Shown here piece by piece: positions 1-13,400 of a DNA stretch of 64,000 nt. Location of the stretch: NCBI GenBank assembly GCA_018466975.1, contig CM031561.1, positions 2,542,001 through 2,606,000 of the forward strand. The letters are read 5' to 3'. Origin of the DNA: Sparassis latifolia. Its lineage: Eukaryota > Basidiomycota > Agaricomycetes > Polyporales > Sparassidaceae. The translations under genes were made by a program, and so were the position numbers. Below the pieces are notes generated by a model. The model was not told where the DNA came from and ran no database searches. It worked only from the letters and a program-made list of their open reading frames with translations. Positions within the stretch are counted from its first letter, which is position 1; every line of letters begins with the position of its first letter.

Positions 1-3000
1 AATATTTCAGCTTGGGACAGTCTCACATTAGACCATCTTATCTTATCTTTGAAATGATCTATAGTTAGGACCTCCCAATGCCACAAAACATGAAAGCATG
101 AATGTCAAAGACACTCATGTTGAAGATTGTAAGTAAGCATATTGTCTGTTTACTATGTCAATATTGAAGGCCTACTAGTGAATATCTTCTTATAAAATAC
201 AAAATATGTTTTAAATGAGATAATATGAAAGTCCAATGTAAGGTCAGATAATATATTCTGAATCTGCATGCTATCTTATCTATAGTCTCACATTTAAAAA
301 CTGTTAGAATGAAAAACTGAAAAGATATAGCACAAAGTAAATTAAGGCATCCCAAAGTTGAACTGTTCCCATTATACTAGGACCTTCCATAGTTCTGTCA
401 TTTAAAAGATATTAAAAGTCTTTTTATCTTAAAATTTATAAGAAAGCTATATACTAAGATTACAATGATCTGAAATAAAGCTAAGTAATATGATGTTCTC
501 ACACTGGAATGTCCCATATTAGTATTTATCACTGTGTGACATGTGACAATATATAAAAAAGCTCATGATAAGAGAAAACAGTGAGACAAAACTGGTCCAT
601 TTTCTGTTTTCAAGTGCCAAAATCTACTTTTGAGATGAGCCAGGCCTAGTACTCTCCTAAGGTTAGATTAGGTCTTTAGAAAAAGGACCTGAAAAATCAT
701 GCTAAAAGAGCCTCTTAGGTACAACCCTTTAGTGATTAAGTTTAACCTAAGAGGCTGAGTTGGGGGGTACCCTGAAGTGTTCATCTTATATTGAACACCA
801 TTTTACAAGTAATTAGATCCTTTATCCACATTTTCCTTTAAGTTCCTGCTAAAATAACCCCACAACTTGCAAGATATCAACTTGCTAATGTTTGTATTTA
901 TGCCACACCTTTGTCAGATGACTTGATGTGACAAAGCTCAAGCTTATTTGAGAGAAAGTAGGTTCTACCTCACATGGATCATAATTCTGCAAATTTGTGT
1001 CATAAAATTCTGTTAGCTTTTAGATTATTCCTGTATTTGCAGCTGCCATAATTTTAATGCTATAGCAACACATATAAAAATAATTACCAGCATTATTTGA
1101 ATTTGAAACTTTGCCGGTGATTCATGAGATGTCATATTTGTGAGGCTGTGGCTCTTTATGTATGACACTGAGAATATGTAAATTTAGATATACATTTTGC
1201 TAATAAGATCGACAAAAAAACTCATTATGCATAGTTTTTTGCAAACATACTAGCTGTGGTGTAAACTCCACTCCATAAAATTCAATCTGCTCACCAGTCT
1301 TCTCAACTATATAGGTTCTCATCTTGCATTTTGACTTTTGATTACTGTCCATGTGGCACATGTCCTTCTGTTTCAGATATGTTGTGATATTATCAATTAC
1401 TGTATCTGGAAGCTTTGTCTTCACTAAATTTCAGAATAACGCAAAAACTGAACTGGACTTGTAGTTAAGAGAGTGTATAAGCTCTGCAGAAAGCCTAGTT
1501 AAAATGAAATTGCATGCTCAGTTACAATGTGGTTTGTTGTGCGAGCCAGCCATATAACCAATTTGAATCAGCTTTCTTGGATCTTTAAGCTTTAATTGAC
1601 ATTAGTGAGACTTTGCAAAAGAATTATAAAAAAAATACAAGCTCTGATGCTTTTCTTATAATCCACAACCTCCTTAATTACTGCATCAAACCACTTCAAC
1701 ACATCCTCATCACTGCAGAAGTCTCTTAAGACCATTCTGATTAGTTTGCCTGTTTTTTCATCATAAAAAATGACACTCTCAGTTGGACCAACAATTCTAG
1801 CCAATTTTGAATGATTAAGCAGATGAACAGGATGGTGCTCAAGATGCTTGTCTGCCTGCTGACAGGTCTCCAAATGCTTCCTTCACAAGGAGTCAATCTG
1901 CCTGTTATCATAAACTTAAAGAGCTCTTTCTCTTAAGGTCGTGCTGATGCAGCAAGCAGTTTAAGGCCAACTTAATCTTGTGTGAGATAACTGGCCAAAG
2001 ATTATATCAACTTTGCCCACTTCTACATAACTTCAGCCTTTGTCATAGCAGGCTCAGTGATAGACTTCATTATCTATCGCTTGTATAAGCACAATACTAG
2101 CCTATCTAATGTAAAATAGGAGTACTGCTGACTGTGATAATTACTCATCCTAAATCTGCTTGACAATTCCAATATCAGAAAGTTTTAGAGAGGGGTAATT
2201 GGCACAAAAAGCAAAGTATGCAATGCACATTGTGATTTATAAAGCAGAGATTTGAACTTAGCTAGCAAATAAAGAGAAAACTTGAACATAAATCACCATA
2301 ATTCTAGAATTGTTGTCCAACTGAAAGTGTCTAAAAGACAGGCAAACTAATCAGAAGTGATACAGTAATTAGGAGGTTGTGGATTTTAAGATGAGCATCA
2401 GAGCTTGTATTTCTTTTATAATTCTTTTGCAAAGTCTCACTAGTGTCAATTAAAGCTTAAAGATCCAAGAAAGCTGGTTCAAATTGGTTATATGACTGGC
2501 TCGCACAACAAACCACATTGTAACTGAGCATGCAATTTCATTTCAACTAGGCTTTCTGCAGAGCTTATACACTCTCTTAACTACAAGTCCAGTTCAATTT
2601 TTGCGTTATTCTGAAATTTAGTGAAGACAAAGCTTCCAGATACAGTAATTGATAATATCACAATATATCTGAAACAGAAGGACATGTGTCGCATGGACAG
2701 TAATCAAAAGTCAAAATGCAAGATGAGAACCTATATAGTTGAGAAGACTGGTGAGCAGATTGAATTTCATGGAGTGGAGTTTACATCACAGCTAGTATGT
2801 TTGCAAAAAACTATGCATGATGAGTTTTTTTGTCGATCTTATTAGCAAAATGTATATCTAAATTTACATATTCTCAGTGTCATACATAAAGAGCCACAGC
2901 CTCACAAATATGACATCTCATGAATCACCGGCAAAGTTTCAAATTCAAATAATGCTGGTGATTATTTTTATATGTGTTGCTATAGCATTAAAATTATGGC

Positions 3001-4044
3001 AGCTGCAAATACAGAAATAATCTGAAAGCTAACAGAATTTCATAACACAAATTTGCAGAATTATGATCCATGTGAGGTAGAACCTACTTTCTCTCAAATA
3101 GGCTTGAGCTTTGTCACATCAAGTCATCTGACAAAGGTGTGGCATAAATACAAATATTAGCAAGTTGATATCTTGCAAGTTGTGGGGTTATTTAGCAGGA
3201 ACTTAAAGAAAAATGTGGATAAAGGATCTAATTACTTGTAAAATGGTGTTCAATATAAGATGAACACTTCAGGGTACCCCCCAACTCAGCCTCTTAGGTT
3301 AAACTTAATCACTAAAGAGTTGTACCTAAGAGGCTCTTTTAGCATGATTTTTCAGGTCCTTTTTCTAAAGACCTAATCTAACCTTAGGAGAGTACTAGGC
3401 CTGGCTCATCTCAAAAGTAGATTTTGGCACTTGAAAACAGAAAATGGACCAGTTTTGTCTCACTGTTTTCTCTTATCATGAGCTTTTTTATATATTGTCA
3501 CATGTCACACAGTGATAAATACTAATATGGGACATTCCAGTGTGAGAACATCATATTACTTAGCTTTATTTCAGATCATTGTAATCTTAGTATATAGCTT
3601 TCTTATAAATTTTAAGATAAAAAGACTTTTAATATCTTTTAAATGACAGAACTATGGAAGGTCCTAGTATAATGGGAACAGTTCAACTTTGGGATGCCTT
3701 AATTCACTTTGTGCTATATCTTTTCAGTTTTTCATTCTAACAGTTTTTAAATGTGAGACTATAGATAAGATAGCATGCAGATTCAGAATATATTATCTAA
3801 CCTTACATTGGACTTTCATATTATCTCATTTAAAACATATTTTGTATTTTATAAGAAGACATTCACTAGTAGGCCTTCAATATTGACATAGTAAACAGAC
3901 AATATGCTTACTTACAATCTTCAACATGAGTGTCTTTGACATTCATGCTTTCAGGTTTTGTGGCATTGGGAGGTCCTAACTATAGATCATTTCAAAGATA
4001 AGATAAGATGGTCTAATGTGAGACTGTCCCAAGCTGAAATATTC
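1..4044. repeat. Large inverted repeat (palindrome), at least 4 kb
   Basis: The first ~1.8 kb reappears in reverse complement at about 2,290-4,044, with the axis near position 2,022. Matching landmarks sum to 4,044-4,045 in the outer arms (for example 158-355 with 3,689-3,886, and 1,200-1,424 with 2,621-2,845). The right arm lacks about 46 bp near 2,350, and a spacer of roughly 470 bp in the middle is not repeated. Small reading frames within the arms (65 and 74 codons) are mirrored with few changes, but I recognise no domain in them. The arm starts at base 1, so the palindrome may continue to the left of the window. Each arm contains a CACTA-like terminus facing outward (779 and 3,265). Confidence 0.9.
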
Positions 4045-4598
4045 TTAAATGAATGCTTTATTATACTATTATAGTTTGCTTTCCTACAGGAGTAGATTAC
4101 TTTGAATTTATAACTTAAGCAGTACATCTTTAAGCAATATCAGTCTAACTTATATGAAATAATGATTAAACAATACATCTACTAGTATACAGATAGTTTC
4201 AAAAACATTCAAAAGCAATGAAATATATACAGTTTATACAACTACTTACTTTAGTCAAAAACAATACAATGTAAGGTAAAAAAAATAGGGCTTAGTGATA
4301 TGATGTTCCCACACTGAGATGTCCCATATTAGTATTTATTACTGTGTGACATGTGACAATATATAGGGAAGCCCATGAGATAAGAGAAAACTATGGGACA
4401 GAACTGTTCCATTTTCTGTTCCCAAGTGCCAAAATATACTTTTCAGCCCTAAGATGAGCCAGGCCTAGGACTCTCTCAAGGTTAGATCAGGTCTTCATAA
4501 AAAGGACCAGGGAGACCATAACAAAAGAGCCTCTTAGGTATAACCCTTTAATAATGAAGTTCAACCTAAGAGACTGAGTTGGGAGGTACTCGGAAGTG
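3265..4598. mobile_element. CACTA-like non-autonomous DNA transposon (1.33 kb)
   Basis: The element begins CACTTCAGGGTACC at 3,265 and ends in the diverged inverse GGTACTCGGAAGTG at 4,598. The terminal inverted repeats are about 310 bp (3,265-3,575 and 4,284-4,598), clearly related but diverged. Each end holds a subterminal hairpin built from AGCCTCTTAGGT and its complement. No matching target duplication is visible (flanks GAA and ACA), so one end may have been rearranged when the palindrome formed. I see no transposase inside. The CACTT start is typical of the CACTA/EnSpm superfamily, and the element at 17,914 shares the same tip. Confidence 0.6.
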
Positions 4599-4827
4599 AC
4601 ATGAGTAAAATCATGACATGTATACTTGTGTAGCTACTATAATGTTTGAGACAATTTGGATGCTCAGGAAGTGTACAAAGCCAATGCTCTTATTACAAAC
4701 AATCTTGACTTAATTAATCAACTTGAAGTTGGGGGGTACCCTGAATTGAGCTTAGCAGTAAATGCATACTTGAGTTAGATCTAGTCATCTCTTAGCATGA
4801 AGTCTGAGTGGTATTCTTATTATAAGG

Positions 4828-5610
4828 TCAGTCATAGCTGGGTAGTGTCTGTAACAACTCACTAGCTATAGCATATCCTGCTTTCATATTGAGATCATCA
4901 TGCACTATCATACAAATGTTGCATGTATGTGTCTTGTGCCCATGTGCTGCTAAACTGGTTATCTTGTATGTAGCTTGAATATTGCTGACATGTAGTTCTA
5001 ATCCTACATGAATATGCAGTGGGATCTGACATCTGTATATAGCCATTTTGAGGCCTAAATAGTGTTATGATGACTCTAATGTGAGATACAAATACATAAA
5101 ATAATTGATACCTTCATATAGTTGCAATATAGCAGCAATAACTGGGTTAAGGACATTGTCAAGCTGCTCTAAGCTTGGCTCCTTCAGCTCTGAGATGTTG
5201 GTAATCAGGTGTACAAATAGTTGTGCAAAGTGAACAGGTCTGTGCAGGCTGACAAACAAAAGTACATGTCACCTGCAGAATGAGGTTACTTGTCGGTAAT
5301 CCTGAACCTGCATATACACATGTAATTAACACAATAAATGTGATTACAAAAGAGAATAGTGTTACCAATTCATGTTGAGTATCATACTTAGACCCACAAT
5401 GACTTGTCATAATGTCCGATGAGAGCCATGTTTCACTTCAATTTCACATACAGTTCCATCTTTTTGCACAACACAGTTCAAGCCCAATTTTATTAATCTC
5501 CATACTGTGTCATTGTGGAAGTCATGCATAAGCTTATATGATGTGAGTGGGTCTCTGTTCACATCCTTGGATGGAAGGCAAAGATTCTTAACAAAGTCGG
5601 AGTATAGCAG
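4828..5610 (-). pseudogene. Decayed Tnp2-like (CACTA) transposase fragment
   Basis: Minus-strand translation gives a recognisable but broken stretch. Residues ELKEPSLEQLDNVLNP join across a probable 57-bp intron (5,055-5,111) to a segment reading SLAAHGHKTHTCNICMIVHD near 4,910-4,990. The pattern (acidic P-x-LEQ segment, then a histidine-rich C-x-x-C motif) resembles fungal Tnp2-type transposases. Stops and frame changes occur upstream (around 5,400 and 5,600). It lies beside CACTT-ended repeats, which fits a decayed autonomous relative of them. The family call rests on motif shape only; a KDZ or other zinc-finger transposase is the alternative. Confidence 0.45.
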
Positions 5611-5619
5611 GAACTATTA

Positions 5620-7537
5620 AATAGCCTTGATGATCAACAAGTACAGTTGTATCTTGGCCGGAAGGTGCTTTGCAGGATCATTAGTATTATTGGAATTAAT
5701 ATTATCAAGTTGACACTTGACACAATAGATGATCCCAGAATAGCGAGCTTGTACACAGCTTGGAGAATTTATCTTTATGATCATATCTATCAAATAATAC
5801 TTGAAGCAGATGGTGAAAATGGTATATCTCTTGATGTAGTTGTCTATGGCTAGTCCAAGTTGCTGCTTGACAGTAATCAGCATGGTGGCTGACTTGGATA
5901 GCATGAAAAAGCAGCTGCAGAGTCGGATGATATCCAGGCTGTTGATCCTGAGCAGCAGCAACTGTAGATGAGCTGAAGACATTTTCTAGTACAGCTTGTA
6001 GATAGGCTAAGCAAACAGCTTTGGACTCTCAGAAAACAGGAGCAAGATCAGTCTCTAGTAAAGCCAAAGTATTGCACCTTCCACAGAGTCTTAAGCAGCC
6101 ACTACAACCAGTGCAGGTGGAGGTTCATCGCCCTGAGAGGTCAACTTGCTTGCCTCAGCTTACATCACCAGGTTCAGCTACAAGATTGTTATTCTCTTAA
6201 ATGTCACCATCTTTGAAGTTAGAGTGTTAGAATCAGCCTCCAAGTCAGCAGATGCAGGAGTAGAGGTGAGTGAAGCAGAACGAGTGCAGGCAGCTGAAAC
6301 TTAAGCTGGTGTGACTGAAGATCTGACATGTTCTGGATGATGAGAAGCTTGAGCTGGCTGCATAAAATGAGCAATAGCAACCTCTATGTCTTTTTTCTCA
6401 TGTCTACTAGCAGTGAGCTTGGTTTATACTCAATACCCTTTTGGTGTCTTGAAGCAGCCATAGAAGATGCAGTTACAGTGTGCTGTGTCTGCTGCTGATA
6501 GCCTATGGTCTGGGCACATCTGTAGTAAGTTCATAGCACATATATGCAGCTAATAGCCTATAGAGGACATCAGAACAATATCCAGAGCTCATAGATAGTT
6601 AAGGTTAAGAGTCCTGATGTTATATATCGAGCTGAGTATATGCAACAGGAATTTAGAGTCAGATGTATTGTTTTATGTGTGCACATATAAGTAATTAGAT
6701 TTGATCATTATATCCACTTATCAGCAAACTAGCCCTTTTCTTGAGCTGTACAGACAGCATACATGACGAGACTTTGAATGAGCAGCTGAAACCTCAGATT
6801 GCAACATGAGAGTAACATGCATATAATGAGGGCATCATAGCCCAATAACATCAAATGAGTAATCTGTATAAGATCTACATAGAATATGGGTAAAATAAAC
6901 ATATTAGCACACCATCCTCATAAGACATAACCTAGGATTTCATACAGGAAGAGACTTAGACTGTAAAGTTTTTAGATTTTTAATATAAGGCTCCTGCACG
7001 TAGCACCAGATGGTTATGGCTGAGCCACAAACACTTTCATTGACCATCTTGCAAGTCACTTTTATTTTAAGCCAATTCCCTCTGCTCTGATCTCTACCTC
7101 ACTATAAATGACTATATACTATACCAAGACCAGAACTTGACAAGTTGATTCATTTAGGATCAGGACCAGGACCAGTTCTGCTAGAACCAGTAAGGACTGC
7201 AGTTCTGGATTAATCTGGACTGGTCCTTGTTTACTTTTAACTCATGTGGAGAGATTAAGGTATAATATACACAGCTTATAAGAAGGCTGTTTTTATATTA
7301 TATCTAAGCTTCACTTGATTCTAGTTTTCTATCATGTTAACTTCTCAGCTTTGGCCTAAAGTTTGATGTAAAACAGGCTTTAATAGCATTTAAACATTAT
7401 CAATTCTAAACTGGTCCCAGATCAGTTCTGACAGTTCTGAAACCTTTAGGACCAGATAGCAGTCCTATATGATCCAGTTCTGATCCTGGATCAGTCCTGA
7501 ACTAGACCCTGCAACACTAATGAGAATGAAGAATTGG
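5620..7537. other. AT-rich sequence without recognisable gene
   Basis: This stretch is AT-rich. A 121-codon minus-strand frame (5,617-5,982) probably belongs to the decayed transposon region, but I recognise no domain in it. Around 7,130-7,510 there is a cluster of short repeats of the type CCAGTTCTGATCCTGGATCAG. Nothing suggests a functional gene. It ends at the 5-bp duplication CAGAG in front of the chromovirus. Confidence 0.6.
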
Positions 7538-7542
7538 CAGAG

Positions 7543-7795
7543 TATAATGGGGGTGAGGCCTTATCGCACCGAACCTCAGATACAGTGCACCAAGCTCTAT
7601 TCTGGAGCGTCGTGCGTGTATCAAGGTCGTGGTGTGTTAAGTCTCTGACTTCAACACACCGACGTGTGCTCGATACACGCAGAGTGCATACAAATAGTAC
7701 ACAACAATTATATAATACACGATGAGATTAGATAAGATTAGGGCACAAGTACCACTTGGTACTTGTGCCCTGCAATACAACAGCAGCACGTTACA
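7543..7795 (-). repeat. 3' LTR of the chromovirus
   Basis: This 253-bp LTR begins TGTAACG and ends CATTATA on the minus strand. It contains a perfect 13-bp inverted repeat with a 4-nt loop at 7,741-7,770 (arms GGGCACAAGTACC and GGTACTTGTGCCC). Its partner is at 17,484-17,737. Confidence 0.95.
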
Positions 7796-7807
7796 CCCTC
7801 CCCCACT
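7796..7807 (-). promoter_or_regulatory. Polypurine tract of the chromovirus
   Basis: On the minus strand AGTGGGGGAGGG directly precedes the 3' LTR. This is the expected position and composition of the plus-strand primer of reverse transcription, and it confirms the minus-strand orientation of the element. Confidence 0.8.
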
Positions 7808-8025
7808 GGACACGTTCCACGGGACCATAGCACTGACTGCGCCATCGAATGGATGATGCAGGCAGCAATGCGAGGCGGTACAGTAGGACGAGGCAAGGTG
7901 ACGAGTAAAGGTGACAACAGACACGGCCAGAACACACAGGTGGGTTGCGGGCACATGGAGGGTACGCATCACGTCCCCAGCCACGGCCCTCAGTGGCACG
8001 TTAATGGGGGGCACACCAGCATGAG

Positions 8026-10263
8026 CTAGTGGCCGCCCATGTCGTGGTCAGGGTCACCAGCCTCGGGGGTCGCTCTGGGGTTGGGGCCCAGCTGACTGCT
8101 GCCAGCAGGGGCATTGCCAGCACCAGGTGTGGGTGGTTCGGGGTCTGGCAGCTGCATCACCACGTCCTCATTGACGAGTGATAACAACTCATGGGTCGAG
8201 GGTACCGGCCGAGCGCATCTGTCATGAAGGTCCGCCGGGAAGTGTCCCTCGAACAGGGTCACATCTTCGAGAATCTGTCTGAGGATGTAGTTGCGGTGTC
8301 AACGGTGAAACTTTTCGAGAAATCCAATCCGCATGGGGTGGAATCCACAGGCAGTGTACCATCGCGCGACATCATATATGGACGAGTTTTGGGCAGATGA
8401 GTGGGGAAATGGGGCCGGCTCGTTGTTGTTTTCCACGGGGTAATGTCCGACCTGTACAATTCACGCATACAGCCCAGGGATGGAGAACAGCTCTGCAGTG
8501 TGCTCAATGAACACATTGCGGGCCGTCGCTGATACACCGGGTGGGATGATGGGGGCCATGCGACGTGCAAGCCACATCGCCTCCAGGTCCTGGTGTAGTG
8601 GGGCCTCCGAGCGGTCATTGTTCAAGTGCCTGACGGCCCAGTGAACCTGTCTCGGGTTCTGTGCATATCACGCCACCCACTCATCGAATGTCGATGAGCT
8701 GGTGGGGTTGGTCATCCGACAGGGAGGCAAAACCGTCGGCGGGTGTATCACTCCGAAGCTACCATGACGTTGCCATGACATGAGTAGGTTCATCATGCCG
8801 TGAGATGCAGTCAAGCGTCCATCTTGCTGCATCTGTCGGATGAGGTCAGTCGCCCAAGTGCACGCGCCATTGTTGCCACCGTGGGCTGCATCGATGATGC
8901 GCTGCGAGTCGCAGACGTATCGGGGTACAAAGTTGTACCACTTGGTTGCCTTCTATGGCTGCGTGTTGACCGGGAGAGGGAACGAATTGGGCCAGTTGTG
9001 CGGGGCCGGTGAGACATCGTTATCTGTGTCTGACGGCCGCGGCACTGTCTTCCCTTTGTTGTCGCTCCTTGATGCTCCTTGCCTGGGCAGGTTCATCGGG
9101 CCGCGGTTCCTCTGGCGCTGTTTGTTGAGCCGCTGGACCTCGACGTCATCAGGCTTGTTGTCGCCATCTGTGGACAGCTCCAACTCTGACTCATCATTGT
9201 CGAGGTGCTCGTAGGCCCGCTGCGCACACGACTTTACAGGGGCAGGATCGGAACCAACTGGAGGTCGCGGAAGATAGCCAGCCGGCAGTCCTGAGGTAGG
9301 ATCGGTCAGCGGTCCAGGGGCACCACTCCTTGGTGGTGGCCCTGGGGGCATGTGTCTCGGTGGCAGGGGCATTCCCGGAGTGTGGTGTGTGGCTGAGCTC
9401 GGCCTACTTGCCGCGGCGTAGGGCGCATATTGCTGTGCTCCCCCGGTCGAGTATTGTGCCGGGGATCGACATCGCGATCCGCTCGCATTCGATGGCGGTG
9501 AGTACTGGTGCAAGCTGCTGTTCGTTGATGGGGGGGAATACCTTCGCTCCCTCGGAGGAGGTAGGTATTCCAGTGAAGATGGTTGTCTCCGTGGAGCCCC
9601 GCTTAGTCACCCACGATAGTTCGGGGGCGATCGAGGTCAGAAACTTGACGTGATCTGCCTGAGGAGGCATTCACGCTCCCTTAGTAGGTCGTCAACCTGT
9701 CATCGCTATGTGATTGCTTCTGTTTCTGCCACACAGAGTTGCACTTGCAGCTTCATGTTGCGTTGCTGCATGGGAACATCACCACGTCCTCCCCCTTCCA
9801 AGGCCATGTAGGTCTGGAAGTGTTCCCAGAACAGGTGCTGCTCAGCATTGAGCGCATCTGTGTGGGCTTCCTGATAGGGGGCCATGTTGCGTGCCATCGC
9901 GATGTGTTGGAGGTAGCTGTAGCACATGGCGCACGCCTCCATGTGGTATAGCATGAACTGGTGGGTCCCAAAGGAGACCCACCATTCCATTACTGTCGGG
10001 ATCAGCGATGGTGGCAGTGTCACTGCTGCATTCCCAGCACCCATTGGTGCTGTGATTGTCGATGTAGTTGCGATCGCTAGGGCCGCCATCGATCGTATCG
10101 TGATCGGTGGCAGTGGTGGTTGCTGTAGGGCCTGTGGCATCACCGTGGTTCTGAATTGGAGCTGCGGAGATGTTGACCTTGGTCGGCCTTGCTGTTGTGT
10201 GGCGGGGCGGCTTGTTGTCACCTCGTCGTTGTCGGTTTTCATAGGCAGGGTTGGTTGGGACAT
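8026..10263 (-). pseudogene. Third ORF of the chromovirus, downstream of pol (about 745 codons, broken)
   Basis: A single minus-strand frame runs from an ATG at 10,263 to a TAG at 8,026, interrupted only by eight in-frame stops (for example at 9,706-9,708 and 9,700-9,702). All can be explained as C-to-T or G-to-A changes in Arg, Gln or Trp codons. The N-terminal part is rich in Pro, Thr and Gln. A coiled-coil-like stretch (QVDDLLRERECLLRQI) follows, then a Pro/Ser-rich linker. The last ~300 codons form a compact-looking region with motifs such as YNFVPRYVCDSQRIIDAAHG and YDVARWYTACGF. It starts about 150 bp after the pol stop and lies between the chromodomain and the polypurine tract, so it belongs to the element. 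I do not recognise a catalytic motif and give it no function. Confidence 0.75.
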
Positions 10264-10412
10264 AGTGGTAGGAGTGTGGGAGTGGTGGCCTTGCCACACA
10301 TGTAGTTACATGGGCAAGTGCCGGCGTCTCACGTGATCTGTTACGTGGACACGACACGTACATCCTTTGATGTTATACACGTCCGGTCCTCCACTTATGG
10401 TTATTTTTTCTT

Positions 10413-13400
10413 TCATTTCACAGGTGGTGCGGTCTTGCGCGGCAGCACTCTCCAGTCCTTCACACCCATTAGTGTGAAGTACTCGTTGAGCGTGGCCAAT
10501 TCCTTGCAGTGGGCGTATGGCTCCCATGTATGGTCGCCTAGCGTCCATCGCACATGGAATTCGATCTTATTGCCATCCCAGCAATGGCCTACAATTTCAT
10601 CCACTAGCCATTCCATTTCCGCATCATCGCCAAAGTTGTAGTACGACTTTGCCTCACGGTGCGGAAACAACACGTCGTCATTGGACTCGTGTCGTCGGAG
10701 TAGCGAAACGTGGAATATAGGTAGGATACGCTGGTCCTTCAGTTCTTGCGGCAATTCTAATGTGTAGTTAGAGGTTGCTGCATGAACGTCGGTGATCTCG
10801 TATGGTCCAATGAATTTGGGCATCAGCTTCCTCACACGACCCTTAGGTAGTGCGAGGTTCTGCGTGGATAGATACACCTTCGATCCAGTCGTAAACTCCG
10901 GCTCCTTCTGCTGTAGTTTATTGGCTTGGAACGTTTGGTGTGTACAGCTCTCAATGATGGTGTCGTGTGCCATCTCGAGGTTGGCCAATGCTCGTTGGGC
11001 AAATTCCTGCATGCCCACGAATTTCGTGGTTCCGTGCAGGCCTCCAATCATTCGCGGCAAGTATCCATAATTAAGTTCGAACAGGGCAAATCCTGTGGTT
11101 GCGCTCGTGGCTGAGTTCAACGCGAACTCAACCATCAGGATCTGGTCTATCCAATCTAATTGATTGGGAGACACGATGGACCGTAGGATTTGGGATACCG
11201 ATTGGATGGTCCGCTCGGACAGCCCATCGGTTTGCAGATGGAACGACGTCGACATGAGTAGCTTCGCACCCAGGAGTCGATGTAGTTCACGCCAAAATTT
11301 CGACGTGAACTTCGAGTCCCAGTCTGAGATGATGGACTCGGGCATCTCATGTAGTCGCACAATTTCTTGGACATAGAGCTCAGCTATGTCCGAGGCTGTG
11401 CTCGTCGTATTCATGGGGACCAGATGTACCATTGATGTAAGGTGGCATATGACTACCCATAGGTAGTCATATCCCTTTGATCGTGGAAATGGACCGACGA
11501 AGTCTATTGCTATCGAATTCCACGGAAACCGTGGAATGGGCAAGGAATGAAGTAGTCCTGCTTGCAAGTGATTGTGAGGCTTTGCCGTTTGGCAGGCCCC
11601 GCACGTCACGCAGAATTTTTCGATGTTGCGTCCGATCCTAGGCCACCAGAACCACCATCGGATGTATTCCGACGTCTTCTGTGGGCCGTAGTGTCCTATG
11701 GTCATGTGCCCTCTATCGATGATGATCTCGGTCATCATTCGATGATGGTACAGGACCCTCGGGATGCAGATAACTTCTTCATCCTGGCAGTTTTTAGTAT
11801 ATATTGTCTTGTCCCGGATTACGAAGGCACTGAATTCCATTGGGGATTCAACGACCTTCCTAAATAATGGGTCCTCACCATAGCCCTTTTGGACTGCAGC
11901 CAGGAATGGGGTATCCTGTTCCAAATGGACCTTCAGTGGAGGTCTGTTAGTGTGTGATTCGGCAATCGTCGGATCCTTGTCCTTTGCGCCTGTGGTTGGC
12001 ATTACTAGGGGCAGGTGAGAGGCCATTTCACTGGCCTCCTGATCCCTTGACTCCTGCACATCTTTGGGCAGCTGTGCTGAGCACTGGATTGTTCCGGTGC
12101 GCAGCTCAGCAATACGGTTGGATGGTAGGTCATCCCACTCAGGGTCTAGACGAGCGTCCGCATTCGCGTAGTCCTGGATGGGTGCGAATTCATCTGCATT
12201 GTCATTCTCGTAGTATCTAGATAGACAGTCCATGACCTTATTGGTCGCACCTTCTATGTACTGGATTTTGTATTGAAATCGAGACAGGTACTCATTCCAA
12301 TGAATCTGTCGATTCGTTGGATTGGTTACGCCTTCGAAGTACTTCAATGCCTGATGGTCGGTCGCGATCATTATCGGTCGGCCAAGTAGTTTGTCCTCCC
12401 ATTTGAGGAGGGCTTCCAGTATCGCGAGTGCCTCATGCTCATAGGTCTTATAAGCACATTGCGCACTTGTGAATTTCTTCGACAGGAAGCCAGCCAGGCG
12501 ACAGGTTCGCCAGTCTGGTCCCTGTCCATACATCACTCCAACACCGTATAGCGATGCATCGGATATCACCCAGATTGGTTCTGGTTGACGTGGGTCAATT
12601 GGCTTCAGGATGGGTGTCTTGCACGCCAAAGCTTTGATCATTTCAAAGCATTTGGTGTGCATTGGGCGCCACACAAATGCTCGGTCGTTGTGAGCCATGT
12701 CCGACAATGGCGAGGTGTACGCCGTTACATCGGGCATGAAGTGTCCTAGGTAGTTCACGAGCCCTAGAAAGTGTTGTACTTCTTTGTAAGATCGGGGTAT
12801 TCGCTATTCGCGAATACGGCTCATCTTGTCTGAGTCTGCGTGGAGTCCTCGGTCATCGATTAGATGACCTAGGCAGTCCATGCTCCGTGAATATAGGTCG
12901 CACTTCGTCTCGCTAAGGTAGAGCTTTGCCTCCCTCAGCTTACAGAATACGATTTTCAGGTGGTGTTCGTGTTCTTTGATTGTATCGGAGAACACGAATA
13001 TGTCATCGAGGTATACATGAACGTATTGTCCGATGCAGTCACGGAATATCAACGTCATGAGGCTTTGGAATGTCACTAGGGCATTGCAATCACCTTGTTG
13101 CATGACATGACTTATGAATGTACCGTATGGAGTGGAGAATGCTGTTTTCCAGACGTCCTCCACCGCCACCCGTATTTGTTCATACACATCGGACAAGTCA
13201 ATCTTCGACTGGTATTTGGCACGAGACATGTCCATGCATATCTGGTCCTGGTCCAGGAATGGAGTTACGTCCTTTACGGTGTTGTCGTTGCATTTACACG
13301 CATCGACAACCATCCGTAATTTTTCACTCTTCTTCATAATGCATATCATGGGCGCTGCCTGGGGAGCCTGCTTGGACTCCCACCAGCCAGTGTCCTGGTA

